Notes: generated by a model from the letters alone, not told the origin. DNA of 64,000 bases from Shewanella psychrotolerans (GCF_019457595.1 NZ_CP080419.1:2790001-2854000); one strand, 5' to 3'. Counted from the first letter of the stretch, positions 45,547 to 55,185 are shown. Program-made: numbers and translations.

Positions 45547-45582
45547 TTGACAGTAGATCGTTCCCCCCTATAATACGGCCCC
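45547..45582 (+). promoter_or_regulatory. Sigma-70 promoter of the tRNA-Val operon, stringent type
   Basis: TTGACA (45547-45552), 16 bases, TATAAT (45569-45574), then the G/C-rich discriminator ACGGCCCC. The A/T-rich run upstream (about 45520-45546) looks like an UP element. The first tRNA begins 18 bases after the -10. Confidence 0.9.
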
Positions 45583-45591
45583 ACACAGCGA

Positions 45592-45667
45592 GGTCGATTA
45601 GCTCAGCTGGGAGAGCACCTCCCTTACAAGGAGGGGGTCACTGGTTCGAGCCCAGTATCGACCACCA
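45592..45667 (+). tRNA. tRNA-Val(TAC), copy 1
   Basis: A 76-nt cloverleaf with CCA. The stem-loop CTCCC-TTACAAG-GAGGG gives anticodon TAC. First of six identical genes. Confidence 0.97.
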
Positions 45668-45701
45668 TATTATGTATGGCGTTACAATTTGAAATATCCC
45701 A

Positions 45702-45777
45702 GGTCGATTAGCTCAGCTGGGAGAGCACCTCCCTTACAAGGAGGGGGTCACTGGTTCGAGCCCAGTATCGACCACCA
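45702..45777 (+). tRNA. tRNA-Val(TAC), copy 2
   Basis: A 76-nt cloverleaf identical to copy 1; the spacer before it is 34 bases. Confidence 0.97.
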
Positions 45778-45836
45778 TATTTCAGCGTTATGTTGAAATA
45801 GTAGATAGTTCCAATTAATGTTGTGAGATATTCCCA

Positions 45837-45912
45837 GGTCGATTAGCTCAGCTGGGAGAGCACCTCCCTTACAAGGAGGGGGTCACTGGTTCGAGCCCAG
45901 TATCGACCACCA
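45837..45912 (+). tRNA. tRNA-Val(TAC), copy 3
   Basis: A 76-nt cloverleaf identical to copy 1; the spacer before it is 59 bases and contains TTTCAGCGTTATGTTGAAA, an imperfect hairpin. Confidence 0.97.
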
Positions 45913-45952
45913 TCTCATCTAATGAGAGAGTATCGAATATAATAATGTCCCA

Positions 45953-46028
45953 GGTCGATTAGCTCAGCTGGGAGAGCACCTCCCTTACAAGGAGGGGGTC
46001 ACTGGTTCGAGCCCAGTATCGACCACCA
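45953..46028 (+). tRNA. tRNA-Val(TAC), copy 4
   Basis: A 76-nt cloverleaf identical to copy 1; the spacer before it is 40 bases. Confidence 0.97.
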
Positions 46029-46062
46029 TTGTTATCACATAGTTAGCGTAGTATTTATCCCA

Positions 46063-46138
46063 GGTCGATTAGCTCAGCTGGGAGAGCACCTCCCTTACAA
46101 GGAGGGGGTCACTGGTTCGAGCCCAGTATCGACCACCA
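46063..46138 (+). tRNA. tRNA-Val(TAC), copy 5
   Basis: A 76-nt cloverleaf identical to copy 1; the spacer before it is 34 bases. Confidence 0.97.
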
Positions 46139-46179
46139 TATCTTCCTAGTAAGATATTGATAAATTACTCACCATCCCA

Positions 46180-46255
46180 GGTCGATTAGCTCAGCTGGGA
46201 GAGCACCTCCCTTACAAGGAGGGGGTCACTGGTTCGAGCCCAGTATCGACCACCA
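46180..46255 (+). tRNA. tRNA-Val(TAC), copy 6
   Basis: A 76-nt cloverleaf identical to copy 1; the spacer before it is 41 bases. No clear terminator follows before the next gene. Confidence 0.97.
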
Positions 46256-46407
46256 TATTTCTTCATCATCGCATTATCTCAAATTTTATAAATAAGCAGC
46301 CTATCAGATGTGCAAATTGCTAGCGCTTTGTCTTTGCAGATCCCATCAGCTCTACTATTCTTCAATGAGTACTGAATCAATCCCTCTATAATTAACGGTG
46401 GTGATTT

Positions 46408-46635
46408 ATGACCGATGTAACTCAATCAGCGTCGCTCGCAAGCATTGCTGCCTATCTAAAGCTCACGCACGAGTGCAACGAAGAGCAAGCGCTAATTGAA
46501 GCTAAAGAGGTGATGCAGAATCTTGTCGCCATGCGTCAAAAAGGCTTTATTACTGGTTGGTATTTTGATGCTCATGGCCATTTAGAGTTACTCCCTTCAG
46601 AAGCCATACTTAAGCGCATTGAACCATTAAAATAG
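46408..46635 (+). CDS. Hypothetical small protein (75 aa)
   Basis: I do not recognise this family. It is a 75-residue, mildly acidic, helical protein: residues 1-45 are helix-prone (SLASIAAYLKL, EEQALIEAKEVMQNLVAM) and 46-75 contain GFITGWYFDAHGHLELLP, which looks like a short beta-hairpin. GGTGG lies six bases before the ATG. It lies 152 bases after the last tRNA-Val and could be reached by read-through of that operon. Its codon use and composition are normal for a real gene. Confidence 0.6.
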   Translation: MTDVTQSASLASIAAYLKLTHECNEEQALIEAKEVMQNLVAMRQKGFITGWYFDAHGHLELLPSEAILKRIEPLK

Positions 46636-46752
46636 TCTTGAGTCATTATGGATTCGAACCTTCAGCCTAAATCCCCTGCCTAGTTATGTAATACCCATTA
46701 GTATAAAGACTTGATCAATGTTATCCGCTTCATCTCATCAGAGGTTATTTGA

Positions 46753-46869
46753 ATACACCTCTATCAAGATACATTGGGCGACGGCACCATTGACCGCGTC
46801 AATGATAACAATCTGCGAATGGGTAATATCAATCAATATAAAGATGTGATCGCTCTCTCACGCAAATGA
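46753..46869 (+). pseudogene. Gene-end remnant without start
   Basis: A 38-codon open frame directly after a TGA and without a start codon, ending in TGA at 46867-46869. The peptide reads like real protein (DTLGDGTIDRVNDNNLRM, then QYKDVIALSRK). The family is not recognised. It may be the surviving 3' end of a gene whose start has gone. Confidence 0.3.
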
Positions 46870-47181
46870 AAGCCTGATAAGAGTCGCTATATTTATCGTT
46901 TCTCCATTAAGCTTTCCATTTATAGCTCAACCCATTTTACTTATCACCTTTATCACCAGGCACGGTAATAGCCATTTACAATGGATTTTTACCCTCCTCG
47001 CCTTCGACGGCTTATCAACATCAGTCCCCAACAAGGACAAGTGATGGGCATATTAGTCAGCATCTGCTGTGCGGGTAATTTCTTGGCGACACTAACCGGT
47101 GGCATGTTAGCGGTATTCGATGTCTGAATTGCTTTGCTAGCGGGTTCATTCACAACACTTGTCGCATTCTCGCCACTTTAA
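46850..47181 (+). pseudogene. Frameshifted remnant of an MFS-type membrane transporter (C-terminal part)
   Basis: Two overlapping frames join into one transporter-like sequence. The first (46850-47044) gives hydrophobic helices including IAQPILLITFITRHG and LQWIFTLLAFDGLSTSVP. The second, shifted at a CCCC run near 47024-47027, continues as QQGQVMGILVSICCAGNFLA and TLTGGMLAVFDV. An in-frame TGA follows at 47125, then a last helix, IALLAGSFTTLVAFSPL, and TAA at 47179-47181. GQxMGI followed by a Gly-rich helix is typical of late MFS helices. One lost C and one nonsense change would explain it. The N-terminal half is absent. Confidence 0.55.
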
Positions 47182-47243
47182 TTTGAGACGCCACCAACAA
47201 AACCCTCAACACCTAAATTGACATGCGTCACAAAACCAATGTT

Positions 47244-47265
47244 AATGGGTGGCTACCCACCCATT
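47244..47265. promoter_or_regulatory. Perfect 9-bp inverted repeat upstream of dctP
   Basis: AATGGGTGG/CCACCCATT with a 4-base centre, about 106 bases upstream of the sigma-54 promoter. The distance suits an enhancer site for the activator DctD. It could also be a weak hairpin after the pseudogene; no T-run follows. Confidence 0.35.
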
Positions 47266-47370
47266 TCATCAAAGTAAACTGGCGGTATTTGCCCCAGACC
47301 AATCAACGATAAACCTGCCACAAAATCACAACTGCTTGATTTTTAGTTTTTTACATAAATATAACATTCA

Positions 47371-47386
47371 TGGCCTGTTCCTTGCC
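47371..47386 (+). promoter_or_regulatory. Sigma-54 promoter of dctPQM
   Basis: TGGCCTGTTCCTTGCC fits the sigma-54 consensus TGGCAC-N5-TTGC in all invariant positions (GG at -24 and GC at -12 in exact spacing). It lies about 84 bases before the dctP ATG. The sigma-54 activator dctD is in the same locus. Confidence 0.75.
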
Positions 47387-47433
47387 TATACTTCTAGTGA
47401 GTTAATCAGTTAGCTAACCTTCCTTGGCATTAA

Positions 47434-48489
<1,056 letters not shown>

Positions 48490-48520
48490 GAACTATTCGC
48501 TAAATTAATAGGAAAGCATT

Positions 48521-48547
48521 GAGGCTGAGCCACCAGCTGCTGGCCTC
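48521..48547 (+). promoter_or_regulatory. Stem-loop between dctP and dctQ
   Basis: GAGGC (48521-48525) pairs with GCCTC (48543-48547). The enclosed CCAG/CTGG can form an alternative inner stem, and TTTCCT follows. Placement between binder and permease genes suggests partial termination or transcript protection, giving more DctP than DctQM. Confidence 0.4.
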
Positions 48548-48571
48548 TTTCCTAGTTAAGGAGCATAAGAG

Positions 48572-49210
48572 ATGATATCTCGTTTATTTTCATATTTTGA
48601 AGAAGGCATGTTAAATGCCTTAATTACCATAATGACGGTATTGGTATTTGCAGAAGTTATTGCTCGCTTCTTCTTCAATACTGGTTTTTTGTGGATTCAA
48701 GAATTAACACTTACCCTATGTGGGTGGTTTGTTCTTTTTGGCATGTCCTATGGCGTAAAAGTTGGCGCACATATTGGCGTCGATGCCTTCGTCAGTAAAC
48801 TAAATAAAAAGAACCGTAAAATCACCTCACTGATCGCGGTCGTGATCTGCCTAATCTATTGCGCCATGTTTTTGCTGGGCAGCTGGGATTACTTGGCCAA
48901 AATGTATCAAGTGGGCGTACCGATGGAAGATATCGACTTTCCTCACTTTTTATTTAGCCAGCTAGACCCCGATAGTACATGGGAATATTTCCGTATAGAC
49001 GTTGAAGAACCCGCCGTACCACTTTGGATGTCACAAAGCATTCTTATTATTGGATTTTCATTACTAACATGGCGATTTATCGAGCTAGCGATAGCCATTA
49101 TTCGTAATCAAACCGATGGGTTTAAATTTGCAGATGAAGCCAAGGAAAGTATGCATCTTATCGATCAAGAAGCTGATCAGAATTCATCTGACATTAAGGG
49201 AGATAAATAA
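48572..49210 (+). CDS. dctQ: TRAP transporter small permease DctQ
   Basis: A 212-residue inner-membrane protein with four membrane segments, the DctQ pattern (FAEVIARFFFNTGFLWIQELTLTLCGWFVLFG near the first two). Between the third and fourth segments it carries a loop of roughly 45 residues with many acidic and aromatic residues (VPMEDIDFPHFLFSQLDPDS), longer than in typical DctQ proteins of about 160-180. The C-terminal tail is acidic. It pairs with DctM in the Na+-driven TRAP permease. AAGGAG precedes its ATG, and its stop overlaps the dctM start by one base. Confidence 0.9.
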   Translation: MISRLFSYFEEGMLNALITIMTVLVFAEVIARFFFNTGFLWIQELTLTLCGWFVLFGMSYGVKVGAHIGVDAFVSKLNKKNRKITSLIAVVICLIYCAMFLLGSWDYLAKMYQVGVPMEDIDFPHFLFSQLDPDSTWEYFRIDVEEPAVPLWMSQSILIIGFSLLTWRFIELAIAIIRNQTDGFKFADEAKESMHLIDQEADQNSSDIKGDK

Positions 49211-50607
49211 TGACCATTGCGACACTATTTATTAGCCTTTTCCTCTGCATGCTCATCGGCATGCCAATTGCTATCGCGCTTGGCTTTTCAAGCATGTTGA
49301 CCATCCTACTCTATTCGGATGACTCGCTAGCTTCTATCGCGCTAAAGCTGTATGAGTCGACATCGGAACATTACACCTTATTAGCGATCCCCTTCTTCAT
49401 TCTGTCGTCAGCCTTCTTATCGACAGGCGGCGTAGCAAGACGGATCATCGACTTTGCCATGGACAGCGTAGGCCATATTCGTGGTGGGCTTGCTATGGCC
49501 TCTGTCATGGCTTGTATGCTATTTGCAGCGGTATCGGGCTCATCCCCTGCCACAGTAGCAGCCATCGGTTCCATTGTTATCGTGGGAATGGTACGCGCAG
49601 GATATCCGGAGAAGTTTGCTGCGGGCGTAATAACAACATCTGGCACATTAGGGATCTTAATTCCCCCTTCTATTGTGATGTTAGTCTACGCTGCTGCAAC
49701 GGAAGTCTCGGCTGCCAGAATGTTTATGGCAGGGCTTATTCCAGGTTTAATGATGGGGCTTTTGTTAATGCTGGCTATTTACATTGTTGCACGCATTAAG
49801 AAACTCCCGTCTCGCCCCTTTCCTGGTGTAAAAGTCCTCGCCATCTCTAGCGCTAAAGCTATGGGTGGTCTGGCGCTTATCTTCATCGTGTTAGGATCGA
49901 TTTACGGTGGTGTAGCAAGCCCAACAGAAGCCGCAGCCGTTGCCTGTGTCTACGCCTATTTCATCGCAGTATTTGGTTATCGAGATATTGGCCCGCTAAA
50001 AGACGTAGCATGGCGTAAAGATCAAGAGCCAATATTGAGCGCGAGCATAAGAAATATTGGCTATATGCTACTGGCATTCGTAAAAACGCCGACTGATAAA
50101 GAGATCCGCCATGTCGTTAGGGATGGCGCAAAAGTCAGTATTATGCTGCTGTTTATCATCGCCAATGCGATGCTATTTGCTCATGTACTGACCACTGAGC
50201 GTATTCCTCATATCATTGCAGAAACGATTGTTGGTATGGGCCTTCCCGTGTGGGGATTCCTGATCATAGTCAATTTGCTCCTGCTTGCTGCAGGTAATTT
50301 TATGGAGCCTTCAGCTATTTTACTGATTATGGCACCCATATTATTCCCTATCGCAACACAACTAGGTATTGACCCTATTCATTTGGGGATCATCATGGTA
50401 GTTAACATGGAAATCGGGATGCTTACGCCCCCGGTGGGTTTGAACCTCTTTGTCACAGCGGGGATAACAGGACGCAGTATGGGTTGGGTGATCCAATCAT
50501 GTTTGCCGTGGTTATTGTTGCTGCTGTTTTTCTTGGTACTCATCACTTACATTCCACAGATATCTCTGTTTTTGCCAGAATACATCGATAAGTTAAATGG
50601 ATACTAA
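49210..50607 (+). CDS. dctM: TRAP transporter large permease DctM
   Basis: A 465-residue polytopic membrane protein, the transport subunit of the TRAP system. Family features are MPIAIALGFSS, the repeat-type hairpins with SGSSPATVAAIGSIVIVGM and TSGTLGILIPPSIVM, and the second-half counterpart NFMEPSAILLIMAPILFPI with EIGMLTPPVGLNLFV. About 12 membrane segments are expected, plus a cytosolic insert (about 255-300) rich in charged residues. It acts with DctQ and DctP in sodium-coupled dicarboxylate uptake. Confidence 0.94.
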   Translation: MTIATLFISLFLCMLIGMPIAIALGFSSMLTILLYSDDSLASIALKLYESTSEHYTLLAIPFFILSSAFLSTGGVARRIIDFAMDSVGHIRGGLAMASVMACMLFAAVSGSSPATVAAIGSIVIVGMVRAGYPEKFAAGVITTSGTLGILIPPSIVMLVYAAATEVSAARMFMAGLIPGLMMGLLLMLAIYIVARIKKLPSRPFPGVKVLAISSAKAMGGLALIFIVLGSIYGGVASPTEAAAVACVYAYFIAVFGYRDIGPLKDVAWRKDQEPILSASIRNIGYMLLAFVKTPTDKEIRHVVRDGAKVSIMLLFIIANAMLFAHVLTTERIPHIIAETIVGMGLPVWGFLIIVNLLLLAAGNFMEPSAILLIMAPILFPIATQLGIDPIHLGIIMVVNMEIGMLTPPVGLNLFVTAGITGRSMGWVIQSCLPWLLLLLFFLVLITYIPQISLFLPEYIDKLNGY

Positions 50608-50635
50608 ATCGCTTGATTTTGAGTAACAATTGAGT

Positions 50636-50678
50636 GAGTCTGAAACAAGCTACCACTTCGGTGGTCTGTTTCAGACTC
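50636..50678 (+). promoter_or_regulatory. Stable UUCG-capped hairpin between dctM and dctB
   Basis: Outer 12-bp stem GAGTCTGAAACA/TGTTTCAGACTC (50636-50647, 50667-50678), an asymmetric internal loop, then ACCAC-TTCG-GTGGT. The C-UUCG-G tetraloop is extra stable in RNA. It lacks a strict T-run. It may act as a leaky terminator or RNA stabiliser separating transporter and regulator expression. Confidence 0.65.
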
Positions 50679-50705
50679 GCTATTTCTCATTTGGACATGT
50701 ATTTA

Positions 50706-52529
50706 ATGTCAATAAACATAAAAGCAAAAAAATACCTCAGTGTCACATTACTCATTACCTTAGGATTGTTTGTCGTTTTACGTATAGCTTATTGGTTTCA
50801 CTTAGAAAACGGTTATCATGACACCAAGCAACAATCGCGAGCCCAGATAAAGGAATTGGTTAGCTTCCTGTCGGGTTCCCTGTCTCGTTACCAAAGCATT
50901 CCCCATGTGTTATCGACTAATCCTCTACTTGCCAACGCATTGCTCAGGCAAGATGATCCCGAAACCATCAAACCGCTTAACCAATATTTACAAGAGATCC
51001 AAAGCATTACCGAATCCCTTGATATCTACTTAATTAACGCCGATGGCAAAGCCATTGCAGCAAGTAACTGGCATCAAAGCTACTCATTTATCGGCCAGAA
51101 CTTTGCCTTTCGCCCGTACTTTAAACAGGCAATAAAGGGCGAACTCGGTCGTTATTTCGCTGTAGGAACAAGCTCCAATAAACGCGGATACTATTTTTCA
51201 TATCCCATCTATGCCAATAGCTACCCCATTGAAGCCAGCCAAGCAGATGCCAAAGTACTTGGAGTGATTGTCGTCAAAGTCGATGTTTCCGAAATCGAGC
51301 AGCAAAGTACAGGTATGGCGAGAGCCAGCAATTATGAATTTGCCATAACGGATCCTGATAACATTATTTTTCTCTCGAGTAGCACCAGCTGGCGACTCAG
51401 ATCACTCACACCGATAACCGAAGAAAAAAGAATCAGTATTCAAGAATCTAGACGATATGCAAATCGCGTTGTCTCACCTTTAGCAATAAAACCGCCCTAT
51501 GACGAAACGCTAAACGAAAAGTTCCAAATTTATCAAATCAGTACAGACACTGCGGCTACTATCGACTACATGGACAGCAAAGCCGCAATGGCTGATGCTG
51601 GATGGAAAGTACATATTTTGGCCCCTATGACTCCAACCTATAATGCACTGCCACCGCTGCTAATGCTTTATGGCGCTATCTATTTACTATTTGCCGTTGC
51701 CTTACTCTATGCCGTTGAGCGACGCAAAAACACCTTAAAACTGCGTCAAGCTCATGAGCAGTTGGAACAAAGAGTACAAGAACGCACACAAGCACTTGAA
51801 ACCAGTAATAGACAACTAAAAGAAACTCAAGATGAACTGATCCAAGCGGCAAAACTCACCGTCATAGGCAGCTTATCAGCCAGTATTAATCATGAAATAA
51901 ATCAGCCGCTGGCTGCCATTCGCAGTTATGCACAAAATACCCAAACCTTACTTTCTCGAGGCAAATGGGATGATGTCTCAAGCAATATTATGACCATCAT
52001 CGAGTTAACCGATCGACTTGCGGCTATCGTGTCACAATTTAAAAGCTTCACCCGTAAAAGCCGCGGAAATGATAAAGCCATCAGTATTGCAACATGCATT
52101 ACCGATGCACTCACTATCATACAGCCCGAAGTCGATAAGCAAGGTGTTGAACTTGTACTGCATAATGCAGACACTAAGGCACAGATATGGTGTGACTCCA
52201 TTCGCCTGCAGCAAGTACTCATTAACTTGATGAGCAATGCTATCGTAGCGATGCACCAAAGTTCACCTAAAAAGCTGATCATTGGTGTGACGCAAAATGA
52301 ACGCTTACACATTACGATTGAAGATACAGGTACAGGGATTGAAGAGAGTCAGATGAAGAAAATTTTCGACCCCTATTTTACCAGTTCACGACAAGGGCTT
52401 GGCCTTGGCCTATCAATATCAAGACGGATTGTCGAAGCGATGCAGGGGCAAATAACCGTTGCCAATCGTTCAGAAGGCGGCGCTATTTTTAATATATCTT
52501 TACCTATTCATGCATCGGAAAACAATTAA
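50706..52529 (+). CDS. dctB: Sensor histidine kinase DctB
   Basis: A 607-residue membrane kinase. Membrane segment 1 is about residues 8-28, then a periplasmic dCache sensor (about 35-300) for dicarboxylates and membrane segment 2 near 320-345. A coiled linker (LEQRVQERTQALETSN) leads to the HisKA box SINHEINQPLAAIRSYAQN and an HATPase domain with LMSNAIVAM, EDTGTGI and GLGLGLSIS. The frame is open from a GTG at 50634, but that start lies beside a stable hairpin; the ATG at 50706 has GGA 10 bases before it, and 50697 is also possible. It phosphorylates DctD. Confidence 0.9.
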   Translation: MSINIKAKKYLSVTLLITLGLFVVLRIAYWFHLENGYHDTKQQSRAQIKELVSFLSGSLSRYQSIPHVLSTNPLLANALLRQDDPETIKPLNQYLQEIQSITESLDIYLINADGKAIAASNWHQSYSFIGQNFAFRPYFKQAIKGELGRYFAVGTSSNKRGYYFSYPIYANSYPIEASQADAKVLGVIVVKVDVSEIEQQSTGMARASNYEFAITDPDNIIFLSSSTSWRLRSLTPITEEKRISIQESRRYANRVVSPLAIKPPYDETLNEKFQIYQISTDTAATIDYMDSKAAMADAGWKVHILAPMTPTYNALPPLLMLYGAIYLLFAVALLYAVERRKNTLKLRQAHEQLEQRVQERTQALETSNRQLKETQDELIQAAKLTVIGSLSASINHEINQPLAAIRSYAQNTQTLLSRGKWDDVSSNIMTIIELTDRLAAIVSQFKSFTRKSRGNDKAISIATCITDALTIIQPEVDKQGVELVLHNADTKAQIWCDSIRLQQVLINLMSNAIVAMHQSSPKKLIIGVTQNERLHITIEDTGTGIEESQMKKIFDPYFTSSRQGLGLGLSISRRIVEAMQGQITVANRSEGGAIFNISLPIHASENN

Positions 52530-53896
52530 TGCTAAATCTAGAAAATAGCCACTGCGACATTATTATTGTCGATGATGAACCCTTAATTGGCTCCGCGCTG
52601 GTGCAGCTGTTTGAGTTGGAGTCTTATTGTGCGATATCAATAACAGATCCCAGATTGCTAACCAATGGACTGCCAGAAAACTGGCCAGGGATCATAATAT
52701 CCGATGTTAACATGCCCGATATCGACGGCTTAAAGCTAATGCGCATCTTACAATCCCAAGACAAAGATATCCCCGTCATATTATTAACGGGCCATGGTGA
52801 TATCGCCATGGCGGTTCAAGCGCTTAAACAAGGTGCCTATGACTTTATTGAAAAGCCATTCAATAACGAACATATGCTCGATATTGCTAAACGCGCGTTA
52901 GAAAAACGTAGTCTCACTCTAGAAAACCGCAGCCTTAAGCGTGAACTTGAATCACAAAGCACACCTGGGCCACGCATATTGGGCCACAGTGCTGGCATAA
53001 AGCAGATGCGGCATATCATACATCAAGTGATCGATATGCCTGCGGATGTTTTGATTGAGGGCGAAACCGGTACAGGTAAAGAACTGGTAGCTCGCTATCT
53101 TCATGATCACAGCCCTCGAAGTGAAGCCAATTTTGTGGCCATTAACTGCGGTGCGATCCCTGAGACCATTATCGAAAGCGAACTTTTTGGTGCAGAATCA
53201 GGGGCGTTTACCGGTGCCGACAAAACTCGTATAGGTAAATTTGAATATGCGAATGGCGGCACGCTATTTCTCGATGAGATTGAGAGCACCCCCATGTCGC
53301 TTCAGGTGAAATTACTGCGCGTGTTAGAAGACAGAAAAGTGGAGCGTTTAGGCTCCAATAAAAGTATTGAACTCGATATCCGCATTATTGCCGCCACTAA
53401 GGTCGACCTAAAATCACTGTGTGATACTGGTGAGTTCCGCCAAGACCTACTCTATCGCCTAAATCTCGTTACTGTGCCAATTCCAGCACTACGAGAACGA
53501 CGCGAAGATATTGGCCTACTCTTTTTGCATTTCGCTCGTGTGGCTTCAGCCCGTTATCACAAGGCATTGATCCCATTAAGTACCGAGCATACTGCTCAGC
53601 TTGTATCTCATGATTGGCCTGGTAACGTTAGAGAGTTAAGAAACCTAGCCGAACGTTATGTCCTGCTTGGCGCCGACGCCGCCTTTGCCACATCAATGGG
53701 TCAAAACAACCAACTTAATACTAATATGTCACTGCAGCAACGAGTGGAATTTTTTGAACGCTTACTGATAGAGGAAGCCCTAAGCGTGAATAAAGGCAGT
53801 ATCAAGCTCACCATGGAGCAACTCGAACTGCCCAGAAAAACCTTATATGACAAGATGCAGAAGTTTGGCTTAAACCGAAAAACGTTTATCCAATAA
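52529..53896 (+). CDS. dctD: Sigma-54-dependent response regulator DctD
   Basis: A 455-residue NtrC-type activator. The receiver domain is about 8-125 with phosphoacceptor D59. The AAA+ domain has Walker A GETGTGKE at 178-185 and the sigma-54-contacting loop GAFTGA at 225-230. The C-terminal helix-turn-helix ends with [22 protein letters not shown]. It drives transcription of the dct transporter when DctB senses dicarboxylates, and a matching sigma-54 promoter lies before dctP. Its ATG shares the last base of the dctB stop. Its 3' end overlaps the convergent MFS gene by 11 bases. Confidence 0.94.
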   Translation: MLNLENSHCDIIIVDDEPLIGSALVQLFELESYCAISITDPRLLTNGLPENWPGIIISDVNMPDIDGLKLMRILQSQDKDIPVILLTGHGDIAMAVQALKQGAYDFIEKPFNNEHMLDIAKRALEKRSLTLENRSLKRELESQSTPGPRILGHSAGIKQMRHIIHQVIDMPADVLIEGETGTGKELVARYLHDHSPRSEANFVAINCGAIPETIIESELFGAESGAFTGADKTRIGKFEYANGGTLFLDEIESTPMSLQVKLLRVLEDRKVERLGSNKSIELDIRIIAATKVDLKSLCDTGEFRQDLLYRLNLVTVPIPALRERREDIGLLFLHFARVASARYHKALIPLSTEHTAQLVSHDWPGNVRELRNLAERYVLLGADAAFATSMGQNNQLNTNMSLQQRVEFFERLLIEEALSVNKGSIKLTMEQLELPRKTLYDKMQKFGLNRKTFIQ

Positions 53897-55103
53897 ACTC
53901 AATAGCCGATTCTGGCATGCGTCGTTTAGCGCGTGCCATTAACGCCACCAGCACGACCACACCTGACAGCGCTAATAAACTGCCTAGCACAACGCCATTC
54001 CAGCCCCATTGCTGCCAGAAGGGTAACAAGTATGGCCCACCAACTGCAGCACCAAGATAGTAACTGCATAGATATAAGGCCGTGGCTTTCGCTCTATGGT
54101 GTTGCGCGCGCTGAGCAACCCAAGCATTACAAACACTATGAAAGGTAAAGAAGCCAAAACTTGATAACAAAAAGCCTATGATGATAGTCATGCTCGTATC
54201 AAATAAGGTAACGAGACTACCGATACACATCATTAAACTCGAGATCACAAATAGTGGCTGACGCCCAAGTCTGTTGACCCACTTAGCCGAGCAAAAAGAC
54301 GCATAGGTACCACTTAAGTAACACAGAAAAATCAAGGTCACTTGAAAACGTCCCCAATTAAAAGGCGCTTGCATCAAATGAAGCTGAATGTAACTGAACT
54401 GATTAACCATCACCATAAATGCTAAAGCACCGAGCAAATAGAGCTTAATCATGGTCTTATCACTCAAGTGCAGCCAGAACCCTTTAAGATCATGACGTTC
54501 AAGACGCAGCGCGATGTCGCCTCGCTCAGAGCGAACTTTGTCGCGATTAGGCAGCAAGCGAACAGCAACCAGCACCAAAACAGCCGTAATTGCACAGAGC
54601 AATAACATAGATTGTTGCCAGTCAAGATACTGGGTCATTAATCCACCTAACAGTCTGCCTGCGATACCGCCTAAGCTATTAGCACCAATATAGATGGCTC
54701 CCGCTTTAAGCAATACTGATTGATCCAACATATCCTTAAAATACGCCATCGCGATGGCTGGAACTGAGGCGAGTAACGCTCCTTGAAACAAACGAACCGC
54801 AATAAGTGCACTGAAATCGTTAACAAAAATAAGCACCAAATCAACAATGACTAGCAGTGCAAGGCTCCACAGCAAGGGTTTTCTGCGGCCAATCTTGTCA
54901 GATAATGTGGCATAGAAGAGTAATGAAAACGCCATCGAAAAACTGGTTACTGACAACAGCAAGGTGGCGTGAGCAGGGAGCACATCGAAACTTGAGGCAA
55001 CAAGTGGCAGCATCCCCTGCACGAGATAGAGATTGATATAAACAACGATTGAGGCCAACGAAAGTCCCCATATTAAACGCGTCTGTAGTTGCTGGTTACT
55101 CAT
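53886..55103 (-). CDS. MFS transporter, YnfM-like
   Basis: A 405-residue inner-membrane protein with 12 membrane segments in two halves joined by a basic cytosolic loop (about 192-217, ERGDIALRLERHDLKG). The LSDKIGRRKPL motif after the second segment is the classic MFS loop. It resembles the YnfM/arabinose-efflux-like group. The substrate is unknown. It is divergent from a LysR regulator with a LysR box in the shared intergenic region, which makes that regulator its likely controller. Confidence 0.85.
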   Translation of the reverse strand: MSNQQLQTRLIWGLSLASIVVYINLYLVQGMLPLVASSFDVLPAHATLLLSVTSFSMAFSLLFYATLSDKIGRRKPLLWSLALLVIVDLVLIFVNDFSALIAVRLFQGALLASVPAIAMAYFKDMLDQSVLLKAGAIYIGANSLGGIAGRLLGGLMTQYLDWQQSMLLLCAITAVLVLVAVRLLPNRDKVRSERGDIALRLERHDLKGFWLHLSDKTMIKLYLLGALAFMVMVNQFSYIQLHLMQAPFNWGRFQVTLIFLCYLSGTYASFCSAKWVNRLGRQPLFVISSLMMCIGSLVTLFDTSMTIIIGFLLSSFGFFTFHSVCNAWVAQRAQHHRAKATALYLCSYYLGAAVGGPYLLPFWQQWGWNGVVLGSLLALSGVVVLVALMARAKRRMPESAIEFIG

Positions 55104-55185
55104 CTGTCACACACTTATATACCCGACCAATAACCATAGGCTAGCATCGGCCTAAACATAACAAAAATAGATTATTACTATCACG

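Noticed and set aside
50634..50705. GTG start for dctB giving a longer N terminus
   Set aside because: It lies at the edge of a stable hairpin, has no ribosome binding site, and adds residues foreign to DctB before the first membrane segment.
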